DNA of 64,000 nt from Edolisoma coerulescens (GCA_013397115.1 VWZW01004024.1:496504-560503), one strand, 5' to 3'; shown: positions 25,331-37,737, counted from the first letter of the stretch. Translations and numbers: made by a program. Notes: generated by a model from the sequence alone, not told the origin.

Positions 25331-28184
25331 TAAGAGGCTTTTCACTCCTATCTTTAACTTCTCTTCCCAGGTTCTCATGGATTTCTACTCACCACTATCA
25401 GATTCCTCCTTTTGTATTTATTATCAACACCAATATGCCCTTCACTGCCACATATTTATGCCCATAGTGCTATTGATCTATGTATATATAGATACAAATG
25501 TTAAACCTGCAATACTCCTGCTTCCACCTTCCCTCCTAGCTGGGCTGGCTTCTGCAAAACAGTGTTCAGCCTTCCAGGATAGCACTGATCTTAGAATCTC
25601 ACCAAACAGCCTCAAACACTCCCCGATTATCATCCATTCAATTTTGTTTAAATAATTCCTTCCACTCCTTAATTGTACTCCTAATTATTTTCAGCCAAGG
25701 GAAGCTGTTCTTTTTCCAGAACCAGGGGCTAGAGCTGGGCACCTCTGTGCTTTTAAAAATCTGGTCCCTCATCACTTATAAATAGCTCTGGTCAGAGCTT
25801 TTCTGTGTTTGCACATAGTGTCATGCTCGCTGGCAGGGAGACAGCCTGGGAATAGGTTATGGAGTCCCTGCCCATCACGGGACTGGAGTTGCATACCTAA
25901 AACGCAGAGGAAGCTGGTTTGGGGTTATTTGTGGGGGGATGTATCCCTTCTCTGCTCCCAGGCTCACAAGAGGGGAAAAAGCCACTGGGGACCAAAGACA
26001 GCTTTCATCAATTGTGATGTTTTATTTTGTGTTGGCTTTTTTTCCTTAAACATCCTTTGTTTTCTAACAATAAATCATATCCTGAGGCAAAAAGCCTTTA
26101 AAGAGACTGGGCATGGAGTCTGCTTCCGTTCCCTGGCTGGCAAGGCAGGCCACCAGCTGACAGCAGTCATCAATCCACAACTCAGCGATCAATCCATCTT
26201 TCTCCGTCACTGCAGGGACAGTGCGGGAGGCCCCCGGCTGTGCCAGCCCACGGTACCATGCTATCCCTGCCAGCCCTGGTGGCACCCAGGAGGGTCACCA
26301 GAGCCGGACCCAATCTCCCTTGCTGCCCGTTCCCTCAGAGCAGTGTCCCCTTATCCCAGGCACCACCCCCTCATGCTCCCCAGCATGTTCTACAGTCAGC
26401 TGAGACAAGTCACCCTCAAAGTCTCCTCTCGTGATCCATCAGAGAGCGGGCACTCCACCTCCTGCCCTTTCCAGAAACCAACAACTCTAAAGAAGGCAAT
26501 AGCATCCTTTCCGAGCAGAGGATACACCAAGAGCTTACTGGGGGATAAACCTTCCCAGGAGGTTTCATAAATTCCAAGCCATTTGCTTTTTTTGCCATCA
26601 GTGGAGATTTCCATCTCCTGTTGTTTACTGTGGGCTTCTGGATTTGCTTTTTAATATTTGTGCTGCCACGACTCAGCAGTTTATGGTGGTACCTACATGT
26701 TCTATTTACCCTTTTAATACTGTTCCCCGAAGATGTTCTATTAAAACCCTCTTAAATGCTCTAACTTGTTTGTTATCCAGAAAACTGGTTGCTCTCCCAG
26801 AGAGATGGAGGTGGTCCAGCTCATATGATCCCTCAGGAAGGGGACCCAGTGCTCCATGACCTGAAACACTTCCATTCTACCTCCATTTTACACCTTTTGC
26901 CCCTTGGTAGTCTCCTTCTCTGTGTGCTTTTGCTTCCAACGTGCAAGGAGGGGTCTTGCTGCCGACCGTCTGAACTTTCCTCTCCTTCAATTCCCTCCTG
27001 AGATCCTTCAAGTTCTTGCTGATCTGAGAAGTATTTTATGAGGCAATTTCGTTCATGCCAAATGTGTCATAACCAGTGGATCCCTGCCTACAGTCATCAG
27101 AGCCCTGCTCAGCCTCTCGGTGATGTGTGCTGTGCTGGAGCCAAGGAGACTGCACACAGGCGTGTTGTCTTTCTGTCCCCTCTTCTGCTGGGCAGAAGAT
27201 TTGAATCTGTCTGCGCACATTTGGTCCATTGCCATCACTCGTGCTCATACTTTCCTTAAGTCTGCAGGGATCACGGTCAAAAGGGGCCATCAGGGACTAT
27301 TCGTGTCTCTCTCATGCTGGTCCAGGGTCAAGAGCTATTGTATCTTGGCCACTCTTCAGTACCTCACGGCATCTCCACCAGCGTAGGCAGAGCCTTGGCC
27401 TCTGCCCGCGGGTTTCCATGCAGCAAGGAGAATGTGGTGCTTTCTCCCTGCATCAGGGTCCTTGCTTGGCCCCCATCCTGGGGAAACGGCCTCAAAGCTT
27501 TGGGGCACATCCCCCTGCTCTCTTGCACTGCTGGCTGATGTCACCTACCCAGCCACGGCAGCCAAAGCCACCAGGACTGCACGTCCTGGCCAGTCAAGTG
27601 TGACCAAGGGCAGATGATGCCCCAGACAAGGTTACAGCACACAACCCCCAGGGACTCCATGGTGCTACTGGTGATCGAGATCCATTCTTGCAGTCCTCAA
27701 GGCTCTTCCTCCCCATCAGAGCAGGACCGTGTCCCAGGAGAGGCCTGTCCTGCTTGGAGAAGATGGGGCAAAGAGGTCTGCCCCATCTCACAGCCCCAGG
27801 AGAGGGACATGGCCACCATGAGGTTTCCTCTGGCATTTGCTCTGTGCCACGGTTGGGGAAGATTCCAGTGTCACAAAAGCACCTGATCAGGGAGGACATT
27901 TCAGGGCTGGGGGTGGTGGAGTGGAGGTAGGACAGGGTTGGGAAGAGATGAAGGTTCCTTGAGGAAAAGGAGAAACCTCCAGCCTGGAAACCCTTTTGTT
28001 CCTCCTGGCACAGTTTGAGGCAGGCAACAAGGCAGGGGAGAAGGTGTGGTGGGATCTTAACATGAAGCCACCTCAAGCTGATGTCCCAGCCTCTTTTAAA
28101 ATGTCCTCAAGCACTTGGATTTGCCTCAGATTAAGTCCAGTTGCCCGGGCTGGCATGTACCCATACATGGTCTAAATGAGAACC
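25331..28184. other. Non-coding stretch with one long chance frame
   Basis: A 253-codon plus-strand frame spans 25809-26570. Its predicted product shows no domain, signal peptide or periodicity, and the reverse strand is also open over part of it, so I treat it as chance. The AT-rich section at about 26585-26780 has a conserved-element texture but no specific motif cluster I would defend. No transposon or RNA gene is visible. Confidence 0.5.
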
Positions 28185-28345
28185 ACCCGTAACACCTCCT
28201 GTCCTCCCTCCTCCTCTCCCGCGCAGGTTCATTAAGGCCTTCCCCTGCGAGAACAGGCCGCGTTTCGGGGGGAACGCCGGAGCGTTTGATATTTTCCACT
28301 CTGCGTGTCAAGGGCATTTACGGTCGGCGTCAGGCTGTTCCGTCA
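28185..28345. promoter_or_regulatory. CpG-dense patch, possible conserved element or exon edge
   Basis: About 14 CpG dinucleotides fall between 28220 and 28343, far above the rest of the window. The patch opens with a long pyrimidine tract ending in CCGCGCAG at 28226, which looks like a splice acceptor; one plus-strand frame then stays open for about 44 codons to a stop near 28360, but I recognise no protein in it. It is much too short for a normal CpG island promoter, and no first exon or TATA box is clear. Possible readings are a CpG-retaining conserved element, an orphan CpG promoter of a non-coding RNA, or an exon. Confidence 0.3.
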
Positions 28346-31300
28346 GTCTGAGGGAAGCACTTTGAAGTGTTTGTGGTAGAGGCCACATGTGCACTCAAGA
28401 TGTGCTGCTGCCTCTCTCGCTCCCTTTGCATTCCCAGCACCATGTGACAATCAACAACACGGCTTAACCCTTTCGCACCGCTGCCTTGTCCCACTTGGAG
28501 ATGGGGAGCGGAGTCCTCATCCCCCCCTGTGCTTGGGTGGCCGGGCCCAGGAAGCTTGCAGTGATCATTCCACGGAAGTGGCAGTGCAGCTCAGGCAAAC
28601 ACAGCTGATGAAGGTGACAGGATGGAGCTGGGAGACCTTGAAGCTGCTGGATCCAAGCACAGGATCTGTCGCTAATCCCCACAAATGCTGCCAGAGATCC
28701 TGCTTTGATGATGAAAGCATCACTTGCCACAAGCAGCTGCAGAGTCGGCTTCCACCCTTGCCCGTCCTGCAGCGGGTCCCGAGGAACTGCCTGGAAGGAG
28801 TCCCAGTGGCTGTGACACACCAGGGGTGTCTACAATGACATTACTGCCCATCCTTCCAGTGTGATGGATGGCACGTGACAAAATGGGCAGCACTTGGGCT
28901 GCACGGCTGCTACCGGGGACCTCTGGGCACAGAGAGAACAATTGCAGCTGCTTCCCCTCAGAAGCACTGGTGCAAGCCTGGCAGTGTTTTGAGGAGCTCT
29001 CCATCGGGGCAGCTATCAGGGGTGAATCTCATTTCTTTGCACAGTAGCCATGTAGTGCTTTGCCATAGCAAAGGCTTTAGGATATTTTCATGCACCCACA
29101 GAGTGCCCTGGAGAGGAGCTTGCTTTGAAATGAAACATGGGGATCAGCAAGCACAGCTGCTCTTTGAGGGGACAGTGGCAGCCACCCAGGCGTTCACCTC
29201 TCCTCAGCTCCCTAAAAAGAGTGCTGGGACAGAGTGGAGAAATTAAAGACATGTGGTGTCACCAGGTGATGATTCCCTGGCACCTGAGGGGCACCTTCTC
29301 CCCTGGCTCTCTGCATCCCCCACAGGCAGGAGGAGAGCGGCCTTCTCCAAAGAGCCCCCTGCCAGGCTTCAGTCCTTGCAGGTGGATCTTCCATCTTCTG
29401 TCAGGACCCCATGGATGGTTATGAGGAGCCAGGCTTGGCTTGCATCTTTGGAAGTCACATAGGATAGAAAAACCTCACTGCCCTGCAAGCCTGACTCTGC
29501 CAGGGGTTAAGCTGCAGCCTCCATGAGGTGATGTTAATTCTGAGCAGATTGCCTGTCTGATCTGTGCAGCCTGGACCCACTGCAGTGATAAAAAGGACAG
29601 GGAAGGCAACAGGGGAGGAAAGAGCACAGCAGAAAAGGCAGAGCTCAATAACTATGAGCTAAGGGGACGGAGATGTGAGCTGCAGAGAGGCAGCTCCCAC
29701 CCTTTGCTACAGCACAGCAGTCTGTGTCTCCAGCACAGCAGTTTTTGGGGGCCAACACGGTACTGCCCCATTCACTGAGCCCTGCACTCCGGGAGCTGGG
29801 AGCAGGCCTAAGGCTGCAGTGCATTCCCCATGGGCCCTGCCCGTGTGCCATGGCAGCACAGATCCAGCACAGGAACGCTGCTCCGGCAGCTCCAGCGTTA
29901 ATGTGTGGCACAGAAGAAATAATCTTCCTTTTCAATGATTGCATTACAGTGGGTGGAGGCCTGGGGGAAGGGTGTCATTGTACTGGCCCTTGTTTGGCAG
30001 GGAAAAGACGTCTTCTGGGCTGCAGCTTCCTAGAAAAGTTGAAGCCAAAGCATTATCCAGTGTAACTGACCTCTCCTTCTTCCATGAAAGCCCCCTCCCG
30101 GCAATTAATCTGAGTCCTGGAAACCCCTGCCTTCCGCTCTGATTTCCCAGGCCCCGACAAAGTGTCTGACTCATCCTGCATCTCTGTGGCCATGGCTCCT
30201 CCTTGCTGAGGTGATTGACTCCGTCACCCAGGGAGAGCTGTGCTTTGCAGTCTTCAAGAGGGTCGATCAAACAGCCCCAGACTTGCATCTCCATGTCTGT
30301 GTGTGTGTGTTTCCATGTGCTGAGCTGGCACCAGGAGGAGACGTGGCAGGAAGTTACAGTCTGTTCTGATTCATCAGACCACTTCGAAATCCCAAATCCT
30401 CTAAATCTGAAAGGTCAGAGTTAGACAAGTGACTCCTGGCTGCCCCTGGAGCACCACCCCTACATCCTGATAAAAGCAGGACCTGCCGACCAAACTGCAG
30501 TCATCCAAACATCACACACTTAGCCTAAGTTCTTCATCAGCCCACTGGTGAGAAACGGATAAGGATGGTTACATCACTAGGGAACAACTGCCCAAAACAG
30601 CCTTCCAAACATTAGGCAGAGACACCACGTGAGCAGGAGCTTCAAGTTTTTTGCTTTGATGGATCTTTCTGATTAGGCTTGTTTTCCATTTCTGCTGGAA
30701 TTACTACTGGGGTAGAAATCGGTTTCTTTAGTTTCTTTTTCTCCCTCATTGCCCCAAAGCCCCTCCACTCTGATGACAAATTTGCACACCCAAGGGCAAG
30801 CGGATTTCCTTTCACCTCGCAAACCCCCAGTGGGGCTGATTTTGTAAGACCTGAACGTGCCATGGGCCCCAGCTGTCTGTCACCCTTCTGGAGTATTGAG
30901 AGATATTCATCCCCATCAGCCTGCCAAGCCAAGTTTCCATGCCAGGGATACGTGAGATATAAATGGGTCGTGGCTGGGGAATGAAGACAGCTTCTCCTTT
31001 CTGTGCTCATGACACACAGTGCCTGCTGACAGCCCCAAAGGCACACTCAGCTTTGGGCTGACCTGGTCACACACACCACCTCTGTTAAGGACAACACCTC
31101 ACGCCTGTATAAACCCTTTACTCAGAGGATCATGCAGTGCTTTGCAAATGCCTGCTTTTTAATTCTCACCACGGTGCTGGGAAGAAATAAGAGACACAGG
31201 GGAATCACCTCATTTGCTATGGAGTGGGGGCACTTTCTGGGGTGAAACTGAGGCATTTAACAGATGAGAACAGTGCTGCTCCATGTAACACACCAGCCAA

Positions 31301-31348
31301 GGTAAAAGGAATTAAAATTGTGGTGATTGAGGGGAACTTTAGCAGGAA
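28346..31348. other. Non-coding stretch without supportable genes
   Basis: Competing frames of 60-150 codons occur on both strands without family features. A short (TG)n tract lies at 30298-30310. No transposon or RNA gene is recognised. Confidence 0.55.
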
Positions 31349-31368
31349 CAGTGTGATTAATCACACTG
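31349..31368. promoter_or_regulatory. Perfect 20-base palindrome, homeodomain-dimer type
   Basis: CAGTGTGATTAATCACACTG reads the same on both strands with no mismatch. Its centre, TGATTAATCA, holds two inverted TAAT/ATTA cores, the arrangement that homeodomain dimers prefer and that also resembles HNF1-type dyads. A perfect 20-base palindrome of this complexity is rare by chance (10 independent base matches). No coding frame or transposon end explains it. Confidence 0.4.
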
Positions 31369-32827
31369 AAACTTGGCTAAGACAACAGTGAAAGGCACCA
31401 TGTGATTTTTATCAGGCTCTTTTAGGGCTCCACTAATACTCCAGAGTGACAGGAAATGCAGCATCCCTGCAGATCGGGCTGAGATGGCAGGATCAGTACT
31501 CATTTTGGGAGGGAAAGGGCTGGACAGAACTTCCAAAAGCAACAGTGTGACTGAGATTGTTGGACATGACCCACAGTTGCCATCAGGCCTCAGGCTCGTT
31601 CACTGGTTGAGAAGTTCTTGCTCCTTGTGACTGCGGGGACAAGTGGCTCTCAGCCCAGAACCCAGGACTCCATTGTCACCTGCAGTTTGTGTCACACACA
31701 GTCCCCACCCCTTCCCCCAAGGTGCTTTTTGCCATTCCCATTGCTGTATTTGTGTTTTTCCAGGCACACAAGACAAAGGCATGCCTGGTCTTTATGTGCA
31801 GGTTTATTTTCCTATTTCATCTCTGCACCCTGGACTGTCCTCAAACCTACCATTCCTTTGGAAGGCTCCTCAGCTCAGCCATACCCTCCTGCATGTGCAG
31901 CCAATGTGCATGAAATCAGTGGCAGGCACAGCTACATAACCCTCTGTCCTGATGATGACTCTCAAGGTGGTTTACAAATAACCCAGAAACCTCTCATCTA
32001 AGTGGGATTATCTAAAAAGCAAACTCTACTCAGTTGTAAAACATACGTGCCTGGTCCCAAACCCCAATCAGCCCAGATGACAATACTTGCCAGGAAGAAA
32101 AGGTCAATAGAGCTCATTTTCTCTCCAGGACTTCAGGAGGCAAGAATTTACCAATCCTTCCATTCAAACAACTCATTTCAGAGTAGATTGCACAAGACTG
32201 AAGGATACTAAAAGGGACTGGGCACACTGTGTGAACATATCTCATTTTACAGATGCTGTCCAAGATGATGGCAGGAGGTGGAGGATGAGATTATGTATGA
32301 ATGAAGCAAGAGATCACACTCTTTTTTTCTGGGCACTGATAACTTCAGTAATTTTCAGTGCCAGCTCTGCCAGCCCTGTGCCTCCACCCAGGCCACATAC
32401 CACTGTGAGGTGGCTTTTGTATCCTCATTGCAATGAAGGATTTTATCCTGCTAGGGTTTATTATTCTTTTATAGACTGAAGGGCTTCAGCCTAATCTTTC
32501 AACAAACAAAAGGAATCTTTCAACATTTCAGTGCTGTTGTAATTGGCTCCAAAAATAGCACCCTCAGAGCCACATTTTTTAAACTTCTCAAGTCCAAGGA
32601 TTAACCTTTTTCAGAAAAAGCACAATAATCAGAAGACCAACTTGTATATTTTTTATATATCAAATCAAATAAACAAAGGATTAAAATTTGAAAGCTAATC
32701 TATAGTAGCTTTTATTTTCTCCCATTTTGTTTGTGTGCTTGCTTCTGTGGCTGCTGGAGGGGAGAGAGAGGGTTTTGATGCCTTTAGGTTTTCGCTTTTA
32801 TATTTTCAAACCCTGTATTGCTTAGTA
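31369..32827. other. Non-coding stretch without supportable genes
   Basis: Frames at 31618-32001, 31643-31939 and 31689-31913 (plus) overlap in three phases, so stop codons are scarce there for compositional reasons. From about 32560 to 32715 the DNA becomes AT-rich with a tcaaataaacaaagg segment (forkhead/SOX-like). No gene or repeat family was recognised. Confidence 0.5.
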
Positions 32828-33211
32828 TGTAACTTTGAAGTTTCTTGTAGCCTGTGAGCTACTGTTCTCTTGTGTGGGTTAAACAAAACAAAGCCTCTCT
32901 GAGCTTGGTATTCAAGGACACTGATTGTCCTAGGCCCAAAAGGTGTAAACTAGGGCCTCTAGAGAGGTGGAGAAATTGAAGAAATGACATCATTAGCTAA
33001 AGTTTTAATTGGTGAATTTATGCTGATATGCAAATTAACCAAACCTATAAAAGTATGAAGAACTTGTGACTCGTCATCCATCTTGGGGTCCTTTTTGGAT
33101 GCAGCCTTTGGCTCCCCAGCCAAAAGGCTTTGAAGGCCTTTCAAATAAATATCTACCTTTATTCCCTTATTCCTCTCAGTCTCTGTTTCTAGGTAGCCAC
33201 TTTAGGCATCA
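32828..33211 (+). mobile_element. Solo LTR of an endogenous retrovirus
   Basis: A TATAAAAG box at 33046-33053 and an AATAAA polyadenylation signal at 33144-33149, about 95 bases apart, sit in a stretch that continues with pyrimidine-rich DNA and ends ...GGCATCA at 33211. This is the U3-R-U5 order of an LTR on the plus strand. The 5' end is less certain; TGTAAC at 32828 is the best TG start. The flanks are then GCTTAGTA and GTTTAGTA, matching at 7 of 8 positions, which is longer than normal retroviral duplications of 4-6. No retroviral genes adjoin it. A minus-strand frame at 32959-33144 is a shadow. Confidence 0.65.
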
Positions 33212-36200
33212 GTTTAGTACTGTTTCATGAGCCACTGCTGGATGTTTTATTGACCACCAAAGGCCCGTGGATCAGGGTCTGAGGAACACAGCTTTGGAGA
33301 TAAACAGGCTCGTTACAGGCAGGCCTGGCTCTATGCTCTGCCTTCTGGCCCATGCTGCAGTAGACTCCACATTCTGTCTTTAGCTCTCTTATCCACCCAA
33401 GGGCATTGGCTGCCTCCCCTGCACAGCTCCATTCATGCCACCCTGTCCTGGCAATTCCTGTGCCTTCAGTTTATACCCCTGGATCCATGCCATGCTCCGT
33501 GCACTCCACCCAGGTCAGCTCCATGGCAAAGTACCGTTGCCTCAGGGATGCAGAATAATGCCAGCTTCTCCTGGAGCTTAAAAAAGACAGTGCATGTCCC
33601 CTCAGAGAAGATGAGTCGCCTCCACCTCTCCCTCATTACTGCAAATGGCTTTTCCTGCCAGGCAAACTGGCCTTGGAGCAGCCCTCTCTCTGGCCCCTGC
33701 CCCAGCTCTCTCCAAATTTTTCAAGCAGACACCTTGGCACCTCCCGTTGCCTTTGGACTGTGTTAGTGTTGGCCGGCTGGGAGTGACAGCTTCCATCTTC
33801 TTTCTCCTTGTTTCATTAACTGTCACGTTAGGGGTTTTGATCTTCCCTGGAATCAAGCCCTGCCAAGAGACTGACTCCCCTGCAGTGCTCCGTTTCACAT
33901 AATTGCCAGGGAAAGCAGTGCAGTTGGTAATGACCAAGGCAAGGAAACGCACTGGATGCACTCAGGAGATGGCGTTCACATATTGTACTTTCATAAAGGT
34001 GTAGCAATGGAAACGTTCCCTATTTTGATTGTCCCAAAGCCACAGGAAAAAGGGAATTAAGGGAATTGATATGTCTGGGATAGCTGCCAGCTCTGATTTA
34101 CTCGCATTTTTACCCTGATGTGAAATACCTTGGTCAGAGATGGAAAACTTTTATAGAAGACATGAACCAAATCAGGCCCTGCAAGTGCTGGTATCCAGCT
34201 AAGAGCTGTGTCAGCTGGCACAGCCTGAGAAACACTAAAACAAAGGAACTGGGAATCAAATGGACAACAGCAGCTCTGTAAGAAATTTCTTCTCTTCCTC
34301 CAGAGGGTTTGGACATATCCACATTTACAGTCTGCCTTCTGACCACAAAGTGCCTAAGGTACCAGAACACCAGTGAGTTAGGATGTAGGGGTTGGCAGGG
34401 CTCCTGGAAAGAGGATGTGCTTTATCATCAAATCTTAGCATGATTTGGTAGGGAGAGGCACAGAGAGGTCAAGGCAAAGTGGTGAGCCCAAAACAGGGTT
34501 GCCTTTGGAAGCAGTATAAAAAAAAAATATCCTTGCTAACATAACCTCGCCTTCCAGTTTAATCTCCATGTTCCCTCAGAGAGTGCAAACATGCCTGCAC
34601 ATATTTAAGGCACAGCAACCCACTTAGGAAGACTCAGATGCAGGGTAAGTCCAATTAAAGCAAAGTGGAATGAAAGTCCCAAATTATTTCAATGTGTCAG
34701 AGTGAGGAATTTGCGAATCCACTGGTTATTGCAAAGCTGTTCTGGGAAAAATAATTTCTGTATAGATTCCACCCCACTTTGCTGAATTCATGGGAGTTTT
34801 GCCATCACCTTCAATGGGAGAAGGACCAACACATACTGGCAAACTTTAGGCAATGCATTAATTGTGCTTCAGGCCAAATGCATTTGCTCTTATCCGCAAT
34901 CCTGCAATGAATTTTCTTCAGAAATATCTCTGCCCCTCCAGTGGTGTCCACTGAACTCAACACCAGCGGGGTCCAACTGCAAGATCTCATCTGACTGTCC
35001 AGAAACCCATAAGAACATAGATCTACATTAATCTTGCTGAGATTAATATGAGTTCAATTAAGGGCAGAGTTTGATGAAAATATTTCATAACATATCAAAC
35101 TGGAGGGTAGATCAAAGCTTTTTTTTAACACACTAATAAACCGAAACAGAAATAGCACTGCAGAGGAAGTAGCTCGTTTGTTTGTGATGGCTCCCTTCTT
35201 TGGGAAGGTGACTACAGAAACCACAAAATTATTACTGCTAAAATAACCAAAACAAAACACAAAAGCAGGCAGATCTTTTTTGTTAAAATACAAAACCTTC
35301 AATTAGGCAGGATATCACCCACAATTATTTCTCTTGTTAAAATTCCCAAACACCAGTGGGATGAAGTGTTCTGCCCACATCACTCACCTCCAACCTCTGT
35401 TCAGAGCAATGCAAAATAGTGAAGGTCCTTTCTTGATTTATGAAGCATGTAGGGGTTTTTTGCATGTCTTAAAATTTTAATCGGACTTCCAAAATTCTGG
35501 TAGCATAAACTAGATTTCCAGCACCTCAGTGTGCCACCCCAAAGATGTGCCCATGTTTCCTCAAATGTTGTGCTCCACAGCTGAGCTCATTGCTCTCCAA
35601 GGCTCTCTAACACAGTTACTAAAGGGCAGATACTTGTTTTTTTAAACTTGCTAGAAAGCCATTTGCTCCCCTAAAAGTGATTTATGTCATTCAGGTAGAA
35701 CGTTTGTTTTCAGTATAAAATACTTTTTAATCACCTCTGTTAAGTCTTTCTACTTCATCCCATCTGGTTCCTATGGAAATGGCAAGTCTTCCAGAACTGC
35801 AAATTTTGTTTCCCAGCCAACGTTAGGAAAACTGTTGTTTTTTTCCCCACTGCCTTCTGAGACAGTATTTGCATATAAATACTGTTCAGATCTCAGAAAA
35901 TATATTTTAAATTATTATTCATTACACTGGAGACCTTCCATGTTTCCACAAGAAGCTGTCTTATTTTTTCTCCCCTTCCACATAGGCAAAAAAAAATCTC
36001 CCGTTTGCTTCTTCACTAATCCTCACCTCCTTTATACATGCAGTTCTTCTTTACCTGAACTCTTGTTATATTAAAAAAAAAAAACCAAATCCAAACCAAT
36101 AGAGAGAAAATAAGAAAAACTGGCACCTTTTTTGCCAAAATAGCACTTCCCACCCTTGATCCATGGTTGGCTGGCGAGGTTATAAAAGTCTGTAGTTGGT

Positions 36201-36628
36201 CTGGAGAACCAACTATTTTTAAAAACTCTCTATTCAAAGTTGAACAATACAAGTGTAAGTGCTCCAAAAGACATAAAGAAGGTTGTCAGGGTTCTTTGCC
36301 ATGGCTTGGGAGCCTCTGTGTTAAGGAAGAAAGAAAGAGCATGGCGTTGCATGCCTTTTCTCTGTAGGATAAGCTACAGTGAGCTGAACAAAGAGTGAGG
36401 GATTCCTTGCCAGGGTGAACACCTCACACTTCAGGACAGGGAGAAGAGACCCACTGCTTGAGTCAGCCAGAATCAGTGAGGATCCTCCTGTCTTGGCTTG
36501 TTTCACAAACACACAGTGATGGTACCTGCTTATGGATCCACTGAACATCCTGGGCTAGTTGCTGGTGCTTTTTCCATTTCTCCTATCTCTCTGCTGTCCC
36601 TCTCTCTCACTTCAGGGCTCCAGCTCAC
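33212..36628. other. AT-richer non-coding stretch
   Basis: GC falls clearly after about 34.4 kb, and open frames become short. A 12-base A run lies at 36073-36084. Short TAAT-type cores occur at about 34660-34770 and 35640-35760, without a cluster that I would call. No gene, RNA or transposon was recognised. Confidence 0.55.
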
Positions 36629-36673
36629 CACTGTGCCCACATTTGGGATGGCTCTTCCAGGTGTAAAACAAGC
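36629..36673 (-). other. Exon-like block (14 codons), low confidence
   Basis: On the minus strand a strong acceptor (a pyrimidine tract, then GTTTCAG) precedes 45 bases, followed by the donor GTGAGC. The only frame that is phase 1 at both ends reads LFYTWKSHPKCGHS. It would join in phase to the signal-peptide-like block at 36910-37027. A phase 1-1 micro-exon is typical of secreted modular proteins, but 45 bases is very short and splice-like flanks are common by chance. No family was recognised. Confidence 0.12.
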
Positions 36674-36909
36674 CTGAAACGCAGGAAGAGACACCACCAT
36701 CCACTGGGCAGTGAAAGAGCAGGGCATGACTGCAGACTGTCAATGCAAGTGCTGTGCAAGCCTCTGCTTCCAAGTCTTGTGAAGAACCTCTCCTTGGAAG
36801 GAGGACCCAGAAGGGGAAGTGTAGTTGGAGCAATCTGTTAAGTCTGGGCAGTGAAGAAAACAGGACTACTCTAGCTCTCCCCCATACAGATCACTTTTGA
36901 AACCCCCAC

Positions 36910-37027
36910 TTGTTCTGACACTGTCCCAGGCAAAGAGCAGACAGAGCACAGCACCAGATGAGAGCCACATGCTGAGATCGAGTGGTGAAAATCTTCTCTG
37001 TGTCTCTGCACTGCTCCTGCAGGGCAC
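36910..37027 (-). other. Possible signal-peptide exon, low confidence
   Basis: On the minus strand an acceptor-like TTATTCAG ends at 37028. An ATG at 36970 then opens a frame MWLSSGAVLCLLFAWDSVRT, a textbook signal-peptide shape: a short N-region, a hydrophobic core and a polar end. The frame closes at 36866-36868 unless it is spliced at a weak donor (GTGGGG, exon end 36910), which would leave phase 1 and join the block at 36629-36673. The name and function are unknown. Hydrophobic runs after an ATG also arise by chance, so this is only a lead. Confidence 0.12.
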
Positions 37028-37700
37028 CTGAATAACAGATTCACAAGCAAAGAATTTACTTTCTCAGTAGGATCATTCTTGATATTAGCATAGAAACTTA
37101 ACAGTAACATAAATTTCAGCTGTCCCCTTGTTACCTCCTCACACACCTTGGAACTCTTCAGCATCTTCTCAGTTGCTGACAAGAAAGTTCTCCTTTAAAA
37201 GAAAAGAAAACCATGATTTATTACTGTTTTCACCAGGTTGTGGCATATACAGAATTCTTAATGAGATCACCCCCTCTATCCCTATAAAGCAGCTATGCAC
37301 CAGCAAAGAGCCTGTGTCTTTTCATTTGCTTCATGAGCTACATTTTGGAAATTTTCTGGACTTGTGCAGCTGGGAGATGGCTAAAAAAGTGCTAAGAAGG
37401 GCCACAGGTCTCTGGGTTTTGCAGCCACACCAGCCATGGAAAGAAGACCTGCCATAGATGCTGGCAGCCATGGGCAAAACTTCTTTCAGAGGAAATGGAG
37501 ATGTGCTGGGAAGCTCCCAAGAGAGCAAAAGAATGCTTCCAGACAGTCAGGTGGAGCAGCCTGCTGGCTCCATCAACCTGACGGACTTGGCAGCCTCTCC
37601 TGCTCCAGCTGGCCAGGATCCTGGAGTCTGGAAAGCTGCAGGCAGAGTTACTGAGTTATTGGGAGAAAACAGATACCTGCATAAGCGTATACACAGTGAT

Positions 37701-37737
37701 ACACACACACACATATATATATATACACCCACACACA
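37701..37737. repeat. Compound microsatellite (CA)n(TA)n
   Basis: About six AC units (37701-37712) pass into six AT units (37713-37725) and then a short imperfect CACCCACACACA. It is likely to vary in length between individuals. Confidence 0.95.

Noticed and set aside
25809..26570. 253-codon open frame on the plus strand
   Set aside because: Its start codon has no promoter context, the product resembles no family, and the reverse strand is partly open too. A single-exon vertebrate gene would be expected to show domain features.
32959..33144. 61-codon minus-strand frame
   Set aside because: Antisense shadow of the LTR at 32828-33211.
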